The notes under the pieces: generated by a model
Seen by the model: only the letters and a program-made list of their open reading frames with translations
The model's database searches: none
Told to the model about the DNA's origin: nothing
Translations under genes and position numbers: made by a program
NCBI RefSeq assembly: GCF_030123065.1
Contig: NZ_CP126093.1
Span: forward strand, 5,710,001-5,774,000
Length of the DNA: 64,000 bases
Source: Neobacillus sp. DY30
GTDB lineage: Bacteria > Bacillota > Bacilli > Bacillales > Cytobacillaceae
Reading direction: 5' to 3'
Shown: in pieces, positions 9,269-18,019 of the stretch
Layout of the letters: each line of letters starts with the position of its first letter
Numbering within the stretch: position 1 is the first letter of the stretch

Positions 9269-9965
9269 TTAGGTTCTCAGGCAATTTGACAGACGTCAAT
9301 ATATCAAGCTCCGTTAATCGAGTATGGGTGTAGGATGAAACGTTTAAAAGGGTATTGTCCAAGTATGCGGGATGGCACATAATTTCAACTCTCTTTCCAT
9401 CTTCTAGTCGATCCGCCAGGCTTAGAAAATATTCCTCCGTTACACCTTCTCCATAAAAGTCAAAAAGACATAGGTCTGAAAATGCTTTTACCTCAGCAAT
9501 CTTCTTGCTCCCATTTGTTCTTACCGCTAAGTTATACCTTTTTGCTAATCGTTGCACCACTGGCAGCAATTCTTCCATCGTATGTACATGATGATGACTA
9601 TCAAAGTGCGTCGGCTTGAGACCCGCAGCTAAAAATCTTTCTATTTGAGCTGTCCATTCTCTTTCCAGTTCCTCCAACGAAAGGTCCTTCGTCCTCGTTA
9701 AGTAGGATAATTTCTTAAAGTCCCCATTTTCATCTACTAAAGAAGGTACATTTTTTAATAATGGTTTTCCACAAGTCAGAACAAGGTGAATCCCCACACG
9801 CAAACCAGGGTGTTTTTTTGCCAATTCAATCGCATGTTCTGTCCCCGGCATATTCATCATCATCGTTGCGGAATTTACAATTCCGTATAAATAGCTGTCG
9901 ACGATTCCGTTGTTTACCCCGCGGCTAAGCCCAAAATCATCTGCATTGACGATTAAAGTAATCAT
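9258..9965 (-). CDS. chbG: YdjC/ChbG-family carbohydrate deacetylase
   Basis: 235 residues with the family signatures NADDFG at the N-terminus, GIHLVLT near residue 60 and FDSHHHVH near residue 115 (metal ligands). ChbG removes one acetyl group from chitobiose-type disaccharides before or after phosphorylation, which lets the downstream glycosidase act. It is the last gene of the PTS operon, 13 bp after the EIIA gene, with AAAGGGGATTAGT before its ATG. Its presence points to N,N'-diacetylchitobiose rather than plain cellobiose as at least one substrate. Confidence 0.88.
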   Translation of the reverse strand: MITLIVNADDFGLSRGVNNGIVDSYLYGIVNSATMMMNMPGTEHAIELAKKHPGLRVGIHLVLTCGKPLLKNVPSLVDENGDFKKLSYLTRTKDLSLEELEREWTAQIERFLAAGLKPTHFDSHHHVHTMEELLPVVQRLAKRYNLAVRTNGSKKIAEVKAFSDLCLFDFYGEGVTEEYFLSLADRLEDGKRVEIMCHPAYLDNTLLNVSSYTHTRLTELDILTSVKLPENLTLL

Positions 9966-9977
9966 ACTAATCCCCTT

Positions 9978-10304
9978 TTAGTTTAACGTTCCAGGTAATT
10001 TAATAGCCCGATATAAATCAACCATTTCCGAAGCCAAATCCCTCATGGTTATGGCATTCATTAAATGGTCCTGAGCATGAACCATTAACAGTGAAATCTC
10101 CGTCTTTTCTCCCCTAATTTCCCCCTGAATTAGAGAGGTCTGGATGTGATGAGCCTCATTTAATGCTGCAGATGACTCCTTTAGTTTTTCTTCCGCTCCT
10201 GCAAAATTGCCCTTTTTTGCTTCCTGAATCGCCTCCATAGCTGAACTCTTTCCATTACCGCCATGTAAGATGATCTGAAAAATCACCGTTTCTAAGTTTT
10301 CCAT
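9978..10304 (-). CDS. PTS lactose/cellobiose-family EIIA
   Basis: 108 residues, the normal size for soluble EIIA of the Lac family (LicA, ChbA, CelC). The helical pattern FQIILHGGNGKSSAMEAI and the phospho-acceptor region MVHAQDHLMNA are visible. It receives phosphate from HPr and passes it to the EIIB at 13198. The RBS is GGAGGAAGGAATA. It lies 70 bp after the glycosidase gene. Confidence 0.92.
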   Translation of the reverse strand: MENLETVIFQIILHGGNGKSSAMEAIQEAKKGNFAGAEEKLKESSAALNEAHHIQTSLIQGEIRGEKTEISLLMVHAQDHLMNAITMRDLASEMVDLYRAIKLPGTLN

Positions 10305-10373
10305 TATTCCTTCCTCCTAAAATAAACTGGCTTACAGGAATTCCTTTCATGGAACTGCCTGCAAGCTAAATCA

Positions 10374-11699
10374 TCAAACCATAGATGAACGAAACTGCGG
10401 CAGATAGGCTTTGTGTGCTTCAAGCATTTCATCTAATATGATTTTCGCGACACGATCACTAGGTACAAGCGGATTAATCGTCATCGCAAGCAAAGCCGTT
10501 CCATAATCACCTGTAACAGCTGCCTCAATCGCAACTTGCTCAAATGACTTGATTGATTGAACAAGACCTCTGATTGCAACAGGAAGTTCACCCATTGTGA
10601 TTGGTTTTGGTCCATCCTTCGTAATAACGCAGCTTACTTCTACAGCCGAATCATAAGGCAAACCTGCGATGGCCCCTCTGTTGATCGTATTTACAGGCTG
10701 GATATCTCGTTTATCTGTATACATGGAATGAATGAGTCTTACGGCTGCGTCACTATAATAAGCTCCTCCGCGTTTTTCTAACTGCGGCGGCTTGATCGCT
10801 AAATTAGGATCTTTATATAATTCAAACAGTTCGTCTTCAAGCTTTTTTACGACCTCGGCACGTGTGCCGCCTTCATTAAAATTCTTCAGCTCTTTTTCAA
10901 GCATGTCGCCAGACTTATAATAGTAGTTATGGTATGGACATGGGAAAACGTTCAACGCTTGCAAGAATTCAGGCTCCCAGCCCATCGCATGAATATTTTG
11001 CATCGTAATACTTTTCTCCGGGTCTGTTAGTAAAGAAATAACTTCATCCTTAACGGATATTCCATCGACATAAACATCTAAGCCGTATACCATATGGTTT
11101 AATCCAGCAAAATCAATTCTGACCCGGCTGTGGTCAACATTTAATAATTTTGCAACGCCCATTTCCATTCCAATAGGCACGTTGCACAATCCAACTACTT
11201 TTTTAATATTGCTGTAGCGAAGTACAGCTTCTGTAACCATTCCTGCCGGATTTGTAAAGTTTATCAGCCAGGCGTCAGGACATACCTCTTCCATTTCACG
11301 GCAAATATCGAGGATGACAGGGATTGTACGGAGAGCTTTGAACAATCCCCCGGGCCCGTTTGTCTCCTGGCCAAGAACCCCATGCTTTAAAGGAATGCTC
11401 TCATCTTTGCCACGTGCCTCAAGCATACCTACTCGAAATTGAGTGGTGACAAAGTCTGCATTTTTTAACGCTTCTTTTCGGTCTAATGTTAAGTGAATCT
11501 CAATCGGAACCCCTGCCTCTTTTACCATTCTTTTTGCAAGGTTTCCTACAATCTCAAGTTTTTCCTTACCTGCTTCCACATCAACTAGCCAAATTTCACG
11601 AACTGGAAGGTCACTATGGTACTTAATAAATCCTTCAATCAATTCTGGTGTATAACTAGAACCACCACCGATTGTTACAATCTTCAATCCTGTTGTCAT
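10374..11699 (-). CDS. 6-phospho-beta-glucosidase, glycoside hydrolase family 4
   Basis: 441 residues. The N-terminal Rossmann motif GGGSSYTPEL binds NAD. NFTNPAGMVTEAV, LCNVPIGM (metal-binding Cys) and GLNHMVYGLDV (metal-binding His) are the GH4 signatures. The enzyme hydrolyses phosphorylated disaccharides delivered by the PTS by an NAD- and Mn-dependent redox mechanism, as in LicH and CelF. ATG at 11699 fits GAGGTGTGCGGAGTT better than the in-frame codon at 11711. A GCCCTGA/TCAGGGC hairpin separates it from the EIIC gene and may set relative expression. Confidence 0.93.
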   Translation of the reverse strand: MTTGLKIVTIGGGSSYTPELIEGFIKYHSDLPVREIWLVDVEAGKEKLEIVGNLAKRMVKEAGVPIEIHLTLDRKEALKNADFVTTQFRVGMLEARGKDESIPLKHGVLGQETNGPGGLFKALRTIPVILDICREMEEVCPDAWLINFTNPAGMVTEAVLRYSNIKKVVGLCNVPIGMEMGVAKLLNVDHSRVRIDFAGLNHMVYGLDVYVDGISVKDEVISLLTDPEKSITMQNIHAMGWEPEFLQALNVFPCPYHNYYYKSGDMLEKELKNFNEGGTRAEVVKKLEDELFELYKDPNLAIKPPQLEKRGGAYYSDAAVRLIHSMYTDKRDIQPVNTINRGAIAGLPYDSAVEVSCVITKDGPKPITMGELPVAIRGLVQSIKSFEQVAIEAAVTGDYGTALLAMTINPLVPSDRVAKIILDEMLEAHKAYLPQFRSSMV

Positions 11700-11763
11700 A
11701 ACTCCGCACACCTCTAATTAAGGGATTATTCCCCTGAATTTTTAAAATTTTTTAAAAGATAAA

Positions 11764-11797
11764 GCCCTGAGCACTTATAAAAACAAAATGTCAGGGC
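11764..11797 (-). terminator. intercistronic hairpin between EIIC and GH4 genes
   Basis: Arms GCCCTGA and TCAGGGC, 20-bp loop, followed on the minus strand by TTTATCTTTT. It could act as a partial terminator or as an RNA-processing and stability element inside the operon. Confidence 0.5.
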
Positions 11798-11828
11798 AGC
11801 AGTTTTTTAGAAATATAGTTATAATCGA

Positions 11829-13193
11829 TTACATGTTTAACGTATCAGTTTTATTCTCTGCAGCCTTTATTTTTTTAGCATCCATTTTTCCTTGAGCAAT
11901 GACAAACGGAAGATAAACAACGAATGAAATCGCTAAGTTAACCGCTGCTAATACGGCACCTGAAATATGTCCTCCGGTTGCAAGTAAGCCTCCAATAATC
12001 GCTGGCGTTACCCAAGGTATATCAGCAACAACTGGGTGTACAAGCCCAAGACTAATAGCTAAATAGGCTGTCACTGTCATTAAAATTGGACCAAGAATAA
12101 ACGGAATAAACCAGATTGGGTTTAAAACAATTGGCAAACCGAAAAGGATTGGTTCGTTAATTTGGAATATTCCAGGAGGTGTACCTAGAGCCAATAACTG
12201 CTTATTCCGTTTTCTGCCAGCAATAAACATAGCAACGATTAAACCTAACGTTGCACCTGATCCGCCTAGATATACGAATGCATCTAAAAAGGCACCTGAA
12301 AGTACATTATATTCACTTAAATCCTTAACTCCTTGTGCATACATGTTCAAGTTTTCTTGGCCAAGCTTTGTCATCAAAGGAGTGGTAATTCCTCCAAGAA
12401 TATTCGGACCATGAAGACCAATCATCCAGAAGCCGTGTACAAGCCCTACAATTAAAATCGCAAACGGCAGGGAATCAACTGCACCAGTCAGCGGAGTTAC
12501 TAAAACGGTATTTAACCAGTCATTTAAGTAAGCGCCGCTGCTGATGAACTTACGTAAAATTAAACCAAACAATCCCATGATGAAGATGGTAGCCATTCCC
12601 GGAAGAAGCTTTGCAAACGCGCGGGCAACTGCCGGCGGTACTCCATCAGGCAATTTAATTTCGAGTTTCTTTACTTTTGCTAAACGAACGAAAATTTCAG
12701 TTGCTGCGATTGCCACAACAATCCCTGTGAATAATGCCGTTGCACTGAAATAGTTCCAGCTGATAAAGCCCCATGCTCCACCTGTAACTGCTTCTCCACC
12801 CTCTGGAGTAATGGTTACATTTCCAACCTGAGGTATTAACACAAAGAAAGATGCGGCAGCAACAAGCATTGCTTCAAAACCATCATCCCCGTAGGATTTA
12901 GCAAGTTTATGAGAGATTCCGAACACCGCAAAGATTGTCATAAACGCAAGTGTTCCCCACCAAATATCTCCTCCCAGTGTGGTCCATGTTTCTCCGAAAA
13001 TGCTAATCATTAAATTTTGATAAGGTTTCCCGATCCCAGGTACAGAGCCTAAGTTATTTAATAAAACGGCTAATGACCCAATCATCGTAATCGCAATCAT
13101 TCCGACTAGAGCGTCACGAATGGCAAGAAGATGCCTATTGTTACCAAGTTTATTAGCGAACGGCATAATATATTTATCTATAAAATTCATCAT
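11829..13193 (-). CDS. PTS lactose/cellobiose-family EIIC permease
   Basis: 454 residues with about ten hydrophobic segments. Family motifs include WMIGLHGPNILGG in the middle and GIFQINEPILFGLPIVLNP, which carries the sugar-binding Asn-Glu pair. It is the membrane channel of the PTS, phosphorylating a beta-linked disaccharide during import. It starts 4 bp after the EIIB stop. No EIIA or EIIB domain is fused, matching the separate genes around it. Confidence 0.94.
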   Translation of the reverse strand: MMNFIDKYIMPFANKLGNNRHLLAIRDALVGMIAITMIGSLAVLLNNLGSVPGIGKPYQNLMISIFGETWTTLGGDIWWGTLAFMTIFAVFGISHKLAKSYGDDGFEAMLVAAASFFVLIPQVGNVTITPEGGEAVTGGAWGFISWNYFSATALFTGIVVAIAATEIFVRLAKVKKLEIKLPDGVPPAVARAFAKLLPGMATIFIMGLFGLILRKFISSGAYLNDWLNTVLVTPLTGAVDSLPFAILIVGLVHGFWMIGLHGPNILGGITTPLMTKLGQENLNMYAQGVKDLSEYNVLSGAFLDAFVYLGGSGATLGLIVAMFIAGRKRNKQLLALGTPPGIFQINEPILFGLPIVLNPIWFIPFILGPILMTVTAYLAISLGLVHPVVADIPWVTPAIIGGLLATGGHISGAVLAAVNLAISFVVYLPFVIAQGKMDAKKIKAAENKTDTLNM

Positions 13194-13197
13194 ATCC

Positions 13198-13512
13198 CTA
13201 TTCCCCTTTAATAAGCTTAATAGCTTGCTTCAATACTTCTTCTCCATTGCAAAGGCCATAATGCATAGGGTTAATGGAATCCACTGGAATACCCTTCTTT
13301 TCTCCAGCCGCTTTAAGTTGTGCAAGCATAAAACGAACTTGTGGACCTAGCAGCAATACATCCGCTTCCGCTTTTTCAATTTGCTCCTGAACCTCTGTCG
13401 AGCCGACAGCCCAGATGGTACAATCTAACCCTTGAGCTTCCGCACTTTTCTCCATTTTAGAAACTAAGAGACTTGTAGACATACCAGCAGAACAACACAA
13501 TAAGATTTTCAT
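13198..13512 (-). CDS. PTS lactose/cellobiose-family EIIB
   Basis: 104 residues with the phosphocysteine loop MKILLCCSAGMSTSLLV at the N-terminus, typical of LicB and ChbB. It is first in the operon and has TTAGGGGGTATCTTAA before its ATG. Two cre boxes lie just upstream. Confidence 0.94.
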   Translation of the reverse strand: MKILLCCSAGMSTSLLVSKMEKSAEAQGLDCTIWAVGSTEVQEQIEKAEADVLLLGPQVRFMLAQLKAAGEKKGIPVDSINPMHYGLCNGEEVLKQAIKLIKGE

Positions 13513-13530
13513 TTAAGATACCCCCTAAAA

Positions 13531-13545
13531 TAGAAAACGATTTCA
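13531..13545 (-). promoter_or_regulatory. cre box (CcpA) in the PTS operon leader
   Basis: TAGAAAACGATTTCA on the plus strand matches the cre consensus WTGNAANCGNWNNCW with one mismatch. It is 19 bp upstream of the EIIB start, where CcpA would block elongation. Confidence 0.65.
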
Positions 13546-13637
13546 AAGTAAGATAATGGCATTAAATATTTATCCAATTCATCACTAGAACACAACCTCA
13601 TTAAGAGCTGAAGGTTGCCCCACCTCCTAACACCAAA

Positions 13638-13652
13638 ATGTAATCGCTTACT
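13638..13652. promoter_or_regulatory. cre box (CcpA), full consensus match
   Basis: ATGTAATCGCTTACT matches WTGNAANCGNWNNCW at every specified position. It lies in the intergenic space between the PTS operon and the divergent GntR gene and probably overlaps the operon promoter. Confidence 0.8.
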
Positions 13653-13670
13653 ATAAATTGTTGTAATCTC

Positions 13671-13723
13671 ATTGTAATGACAATTAAGATTAAATTCAAT
13701 ACATTTTTTTAAATGTTATAACA
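13671..13723. promoter_or_regulatory. candidate operators for the GntR/UTRA regulator
   Basis: Two palindromes lie between the divergent genes: ATTGTAATGACAAT at 13671-13684 and the perfect TGTTATAACA at 13714-13723. A local GntR-type repressor would be expected to bind such sites. Which, if either, is the true operator is not decidable here. Confidence 0.35.
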
Positions 13724-13798
13724 AATTATTTAAAATTGAACTTATACATACAAATCTTACGGCTTTTCTGATAATCTATAGTTACTAGGGAGGAAGAT

Positions 13799-14530
13799 AT
13801 GATGGAAGAATTAAAGGATAACGGTGCTCTTCATCAGCAGGTGAAGGATGCAATCATTCAATTAATCAACAACGGAGAATATAAACCTCATACCCAGCTG
13901 CCAACTGAAGCTGAATTTTGTGAGAAGTATGGAGTAAGCAGGACAACAGTACGCACTGCATTACAGCAGCTTAGTGCGGAAGGGTATGTTTACCGTAAAC
14001 GGGGTAGTGGGACCTTTGTTTCAGCAAATAAAGTAAAACAAAAATTAACAACAACGGTTGAAAAATTCGCTGAACAAATAACGATGCAGGGAAAAACTCC
14101 ATCTATAAAAGTTCTCGAACTGGAAGTTATTCCAGCGGACGAATATCTTAGCGACCTTCTAAAAATAGATGTAGGTCAACCTGTTAATGTGCTTGAAAGG
14201 GTCCGATTTGTAAATGATGAGCCTATTCAATATGAAACCGCCTATTTGCCCTGGTATAAAACACCAGGTTTAAATAAACAAGCGTGTAAAAATTCACTAT
14301 ATCAGCTTTTGGCTTCCCAATTTAATTTGAAAATCAGCAAGACTGTTGAAACCTTGGAGCTATTTATCGCTGATGAAGCATCAGCAGAAAAGCTCCATAT
14401 CCATATAGGTGATCCCTGTTTTTCTCTCGATACCCTTGCCTATTTGAACGACGGGACAATCATAGAATATTCGAAAACAATCTTTCGTGGTGATTTGGCC
14501 CATTTTGTAATAGAAAGAAATTACGAATAA
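13799..14530 (+). CDS. GntR-family transcriptional regulator with UTRA domain
   Basis: 243 residues. A winged-helix GntR domain is at about 10-75 (TQLPTEAEFCEKYGVSRTTV, GYVYRKRGSGTFV). A UTRA effector domain follows at about 95-235 (VLERVRFVNDEPIQYETAYLP; FSLDTLAYLNDGTIIEYSKT). UTRA regulators bind phosphorylated sugars or related ligands. Its divergent position beside the PTS operon makes it the likely specific regulator. GGGAGGAAGAT precedes the tandem ATG codons; either could be used. Confidence 0.92.
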   Translation: MMEELKDNGALHQQVKDAIIQLINNGEYKPHTQLPTEAEFCEKYGVSRTTVRTALQQLSAEGYVYRKRGSGTFVSANKVKQKLTTTVEKFAEQITMQGKTPSIKVLELEVIPADEYLSDLLKIDVGQPVNVLERVRFVNDEPIQYETAYLPWYKTPGLNKQACKNSLYQLLASQFNLKISKTVETLELFIADEASAEKLHIHIGDPCFSLDTLAYLNDGTIIEYSKTIFRGDLAHFVIERNYE

Positions 14531-14544
14531 GTAAATATTTCGAC

Positions 14545-14590
14545 TAAAAAAGGTATAATTCCCCAAATGTTCGTGGGATTATACCTTTTC
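14545..14590. terminator. bidirectional terminator between convergent genes
   Basis: Long stem AAAAGGTATAATTCCC / GGGATTATACCTTTT, A-rich on one side and T-rich on the other. It lies between the gntR stop (14530) and the stop of the convergent gene at 14595. Confidence 0.9.
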
Positions 14591-14594
14591 CTTT

Positions 14595-14897
14595 CTACTC
14601 CTCAGTTGGTATATACCGACTAAAATACTCGAGCAGCTGCTGTCTATTATTTTGGAAATACATACACAATTGGTGCCCAATGGGTGCTGAATAAATAATT
14701 TTTTCACATAAACTGCAATTTTCTTGCTTACTAAATTGGTGCTTAACACTCAGTGGATAGGGATTCCTAGAATTCCCTACGATAAAAACAAAGGTTTGCC
14801 CGCAGACCGAAAACTCTATTTCAAATCCGTTAAAACCGGAGCTTTTTAAAACTCGAACATTTTCTATTCCCAGCTCTTCCATTTCAACTCTCTTCAA
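14595..14897 (-). CDS. hypothetical protein (100 aa)
   Basis: A soluble, cysteine-containing protein (CSLCEKIIY motif near residue 65; VFIVGNSRNPYPL) of no recognised family. The TTG at 14897 is preferred because GAGGGGGTTACGTA sits before it, although the frame is open to 14948. It is convergent with gntR and shares its terminator. The CxxC pair suggests metal or redox chemistry, but this is only a guess. Confidence 0.6.
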   Translation of the reverse strand: MKRVEMEELGIENVRVLKSSGFNGFEIEFSVCGQTFVFIVGNSRNPYPLSVKHQFSKQENCSLCEKIIYSAPIGHQLCMYFQNNRQQLLEYFSRYIPTEE

Positions 14898-14948
14898 TAC
14901 GTAACCCCCTCGGCCTGTTAAGTTGTTATAACAAATATCTATTCCCAT

Positions 14949-15276
14949 AGATAGTACCTTATTTGTTCCGTTACGTGAACCCTCTAATCGAAGGAATGAT
15001 TCTTCATAATTTATGAAGAATTAAAGCCAAAGCCGCTAAAAAGATAATAACAATTTCCCTAGAACATAAACATCTCTATAAAAGTAGACAAAATCGTCCT
15101 TAAATTTTCCAATTGTCGTATGGATATGTGGACAAAATGGGACATAAAAATGGTATTTTCTCCAACATATTCATTTTTCGACTAATTATGACATTTTTGG
15201 GACAAAAAATGGCGAAGTATTACGAATATTTCAGAGTAAGAGTTAATTTAGAAAGAGATAAGGGGAATTGGTTAAT
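14949..15276. promoter_or_regulatory. upstream region of the LysM/SH3b gene with an AAAA-N5-TTTT box
   Basis: About 330 bp without a gene. AAAATGGTATTTT at 15147-15159 fits a single ComK AT-box (AAAA-N5-TTTT), and a near twin lies upstream of the ComK-like gene (17718-17730). A second correctly spaced box is not evident, so ComK control is only a possibility. Confidence 0.35.
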
Positions 15277-16557
15277 TTGACTACACAATTAGTTGTTAAT
15301 GGTGAATGGACACTTAGCAGGAAAGAAACCTACGGAAAAGGCAAGCAAGCAAAATGTGTACCTGTTTTCACCACAAGAATGGAAAAACGTGAATATTATA
15401 AGAGCATCCATTTTGATATTCGAAATGTACTAGATGCCCAAGGGTTTTTAAAGGATATCCGCACAGATTGGAATACATATGTATCACAGGTTCACGAATG
15501 GATTCAAAAAAATGTTGTAAAAAAACTGGTCGTGACTGGCATTTTTATGGTCGTCCTTGGCTTGTACTCCAACACGGCCAATGCAGCCATTCATATTCCA
15601 GAATACACCTATCAGGTAAAAAGCGGCGAAAAAATTGAAACCATCGCGATGCAACATGGTGTCACAGCCCAAGAAATATTAGAGGCCAATGGACTGACTT
15701 CCATTGACGGCAAAAAAATTCTTTTACCGAAAGTAGAAGATAGAACGGTGACCGCTACCACACTAAATATCCGCTCACAGCCAAGCACGAAAAGCAGTAT
15801 AATTGGAACCTATAACAAAGGAAGTATCGTAAAGGTTGCATTTATCGAAGATGGTTGGGCTGGCATTCTGATCAAAGGGAGGGTTTGTTTCGTCAGCGCT
15901 GAATATCTCACAAAAGCACCTGCACAAGCAGGCACATCTACAGTCGAAGCTCAAACGAAAACCATGTATGTAACGGCCACATCCTTAAGAGTTCGTGCAG
16001 CTGCTACTACCAGCAGTGCTGTCCTGGGTTCGTTGAAATTTAATGACCGTGTAACGGTAACCTCCAGTTCAAAAGGGTGGGCCAAGATTCAATTCCAAGG
16101 CAAAACAGCATATGTGAGTGAAACCTTTTTAACGAAAAAACAGCCAGCTACTGCACCAGATGAGTCTAGTAACAACAACAGCTCACCAGTTGATTCATCT
16201 GTGTATGTGATTAAAAGCGGTGATACCTTTACAAAAATCGGCAAGGCTTTAGGGGTCCCTGCCTCAACCATACAAGCACTCAATCCAGCCTTGGAGCCAA
16301 CCCGGCTAAAAATTGGACAAACAATCAAAGTCCCTGCTGCAACTGTATCTACTGCAAATCAACTAATGGTGACAGCTCAAATTGGAGGTGTCGAACCGAA
16401 CGGAACCTTCCGATTTATCACGTCGAACGGCAACACGTACGACGCAAAGGCAGCAGGCAACATGATAAACGTACTATTCGCCCATCAAGGAGAAAAAGTA
16501 ACCCTAACTCTCGAAGCAAAAAGAGGTCAAAAAATGAACCTCCTTGCTATTCATTAG
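15277..16557 (+). CDS. membrane-anchored LysM/SH3b cell wall protein
   Basis: About 426 residues. A cytoplasmic N-terminal segment of about 85 residues precedes one membrane helix (VVTGIFMVVLGLYSNTANA). A LysM domain is at about 115-155 (YQVKSGEKIETIAMQHGVT). Two SH3b domains follow (about 160-215 and 230-290), then a Ser/Asn-rich linker, a second LysM (YVIKSGDTFTKIGKALGV) and a C-terminal domain of about 60 residues. It probably binds peptidoglycan; no catalytic domain is seen. TTG at 15277 suits the AAGGGGAA better than TTG at 15268. A decayed paralogue is at 50251-51244. Its position upstream of a sigma factor and a ComK-like gene hints at co-regulation. Confidence 0.8.
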   Translation: MTTQLVVNGEWTLSRKETYGKGKQAKCVPVFTTRMEKREYYKSIHFDIRNVLDAQGFLKDIRTDWNTYVSQVHEWIQKNVVKKLVVTGIFMVVLGLYSNTANAAIHIPEYTYQVKSGEKIETIAMQHGVTAQEILEANGLTSIDGKKILLPKVEDRTVTATTLNIRSQPSTKSSIIGTYNKGSIVKVAFIEDGWAGILIKGRVCFVSAEYLTKAPAQAGTSTVEAQTKTMYVTATSLRVRAAATTSSAVLGSLKFNDRVTVTSSSKGWAKIQFQGKTAYVSETFLTKKQPATAPDESSNNNSSPVDSSVYVIKSGDTFTKIGKALGVPASTIQALNPALEPTRLKIGQTIKVPAATVSTANQLMVTAQIGGVEPNGTFRFITSNGNTYDAKAAGNMINVLFAHQGEKVTLTLEAKRGQKMNLLAIH

Positions 16558-16657
16558 GAATCATGCGAACGGTTCTTATGCAGGTCTTTTGAAAGGCTGA
16601 AAAAAGACAGATGATTCCATCCATAAATGATTGTTTCTTTTAATAGAACTTAAAATA

Positions 16658-16705
16658 GAAGAGCCATTCACGCTCCGAAAATGAGCAGGAATGGCCCTTT
16701 TTTTA
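16658..16705 (+). terminator. terminator after the LysM/SH3b gene
   Basis: GAGCCATTC ... GGAATGGCCC stem reinforced by GCTC/GAGC, followed by TTTTTTTATTTT. Confidence 0.85.
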
Positions 16706-16812
16706 TTTTGAAATATTGCGGGAAAAACGTATCCGCTCTTCTTAATTCCCCGTCACCATTAACCCAATTTGCTAGGTAGGTGTACATCTCTATTTCCTAA
16801 ATGCCACCAATT

Positions 16813-16846
16813 AAAAAGCCAGCAGAACCGGCCAATGGTCTAGTAA
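16813..16846. repeat. degenerate copy of the GCCAGCAGAACCG repeat (family E)
   Basis: AAAAAGCCAGCAGAACCG followed by AATGGTCTAGT closely matches 48289-48318 and, less well, 55540-55563. The 16706-17091 gap otherwise holds only AT-rich sequence and the leader of the sigma factor gene. Confidence 0.6.
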
Positions 16847-17091
16847 TCTTCCACATACTAAAACCCTTTAACCTATTTAAGATGGGGACACCAATATTAA
16901 CTCTTATACTTATTAAAAAACAAGTCCCTTTTTGGGAATCGCGGTTCCAATTTGAATCAAATTTCACCCCCTAAAATCAATTTTTCATTATTAAATTCAA
17001 TTTTCTGTGATTCGAAGTTTTCCTTTATATGAATTATGGTAAGGCTACCTAGGAATATAATCGGAAGCGCGCTGCCTGAAGGATCTTACCA

Positions 17092-17580
17092 GTGGAGAGC
17101 TTTGATGAATTAGTGGTACAGTATCAACCTATGATTCATAAGATTATAAAATCTTTGCATATTTACCGGAACCAAGATGAATTCTATCAAACGGGGTTAA
17201 TTGGACTTTGGGAGGCTTCACTATCCTATAATGAGGGAAAAGGCAAGTTCTCTAATTATGCTTACACTTATATGAAAGGAAAAATGTTAACGCAAATGAA
17301 CCAAAACAACCAGTATCAAGAAAAATATGTTCTTCCTCAAAGGGAATTCTGGGAATGTATTGAAGACTCTGAATCATCCCTTTTTCTCGAGAAAGAAGCC
17401 ATTCAAACCTATTGCGATGGTCTGACGGAAAAAGAATCAATTTGGGTAACCGCCTTCTCAATTGAACACCTAACCACTAAGGAAATAGCGGAAAAGGAGA
17501 AGGTATCGGTATCTGCTGTTAAGCAATGGAAGTCTGGGGCACTAAGAAAGCTAAAAGAAAAGGCTGCAATCCTAAATTAA
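17092..17580 (+). CDS. small sigma-70 family RNA polymerase sigma factor
   Basis: 162 residues with only regions 2 and 4. Region 2 spans about 8-65 (YQPMIHKIIKSL; TGLIGLWEASLSY; FSNYAYTYMKGKML) and region 4 about 108-160 (LTEKESIWVTAFSIEHLTTKE; SAVKQWKSGALRKLKEK). This is the size of ECF or ComX-like alternative sigma factors. GTG at 17092 has GAAGGATCTTACCA before it. No anti-sigma factor gene follows. A ComK-like regulator is next on the same strand, so a role in a competence-like or stationary-phase programme is possible but not shown. Confidence 0.85.
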   Translation: MESFDELVVQYQPMIHKIIKSLHIYRNQDEFYQTGLIGLWEASLSYNEGKGKFSNYAYTYMKGKMLTQMNQNNQYQEKYVLPQREFWECIEDSESSLFLEKEAIQTYCDGLTEKESIWVTAFSIEHLTTKEIAEKEKVSVSAVKQWKSGALRKLKEKAAILN

Positions 17581-17597
17581 CAGATTTATCCCATTTC

Positions 17598-17623
17598 GGG
17601 CGGTTTGCGGTATAAAACCGCCT
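17598..17623 (+). terminator. terminator after the sigma factor gene
   Basis: Stem GGCGGTTT / AAACCGCC 18 bp after the stop. The T-tract is weak (GATATATCATTT). Confidence 0.55.
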
Positions 17624-18019
17624 GATATATCATTTATTGGCAATATTCGACATAATTGGACTAGTTTCACAAAATCTCCACTATTGGTACGCATATGCGG
17701 TGGAAATACTATCGTAATAAATGGTATTTTTTGATTAACGGTTTCAATATTGTTTAATGGTAGAAGAAATACTTCTAGAATTACTTTCCTAAAAAAATTC
17801 TGATTCCCTTCATGATCTTGATTGAAACGAACCTCTTGGTACCAAACAGAATCTCCCTAGTTTTTTGACCTTCTCAACATGTATTCATCACATATAGCAT
17901 CAGTTTTCACTTCAACCTAGCTATTTACTTTGGAGGGGAGGCTTTTGGAGCACAGGACCCATATCTAACAGCTATTCGAACAAGAAATCTAATATGATGA
18001 AAATTCAGGAGTGATTTGT
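17624..18019. other. long leader region of the ComK-like gene
   Basis: About 400 bp without a clear gene. It contains TAAATGGTATTTT at 17718-17730 (ComK-box-like) and a strong GGAGGGGAGG near 17933-17942. The latter is followed by a TTG that could open a seven-codon ORF (MEHRTHI), which may be a leader peptide. Confidence 0.3.
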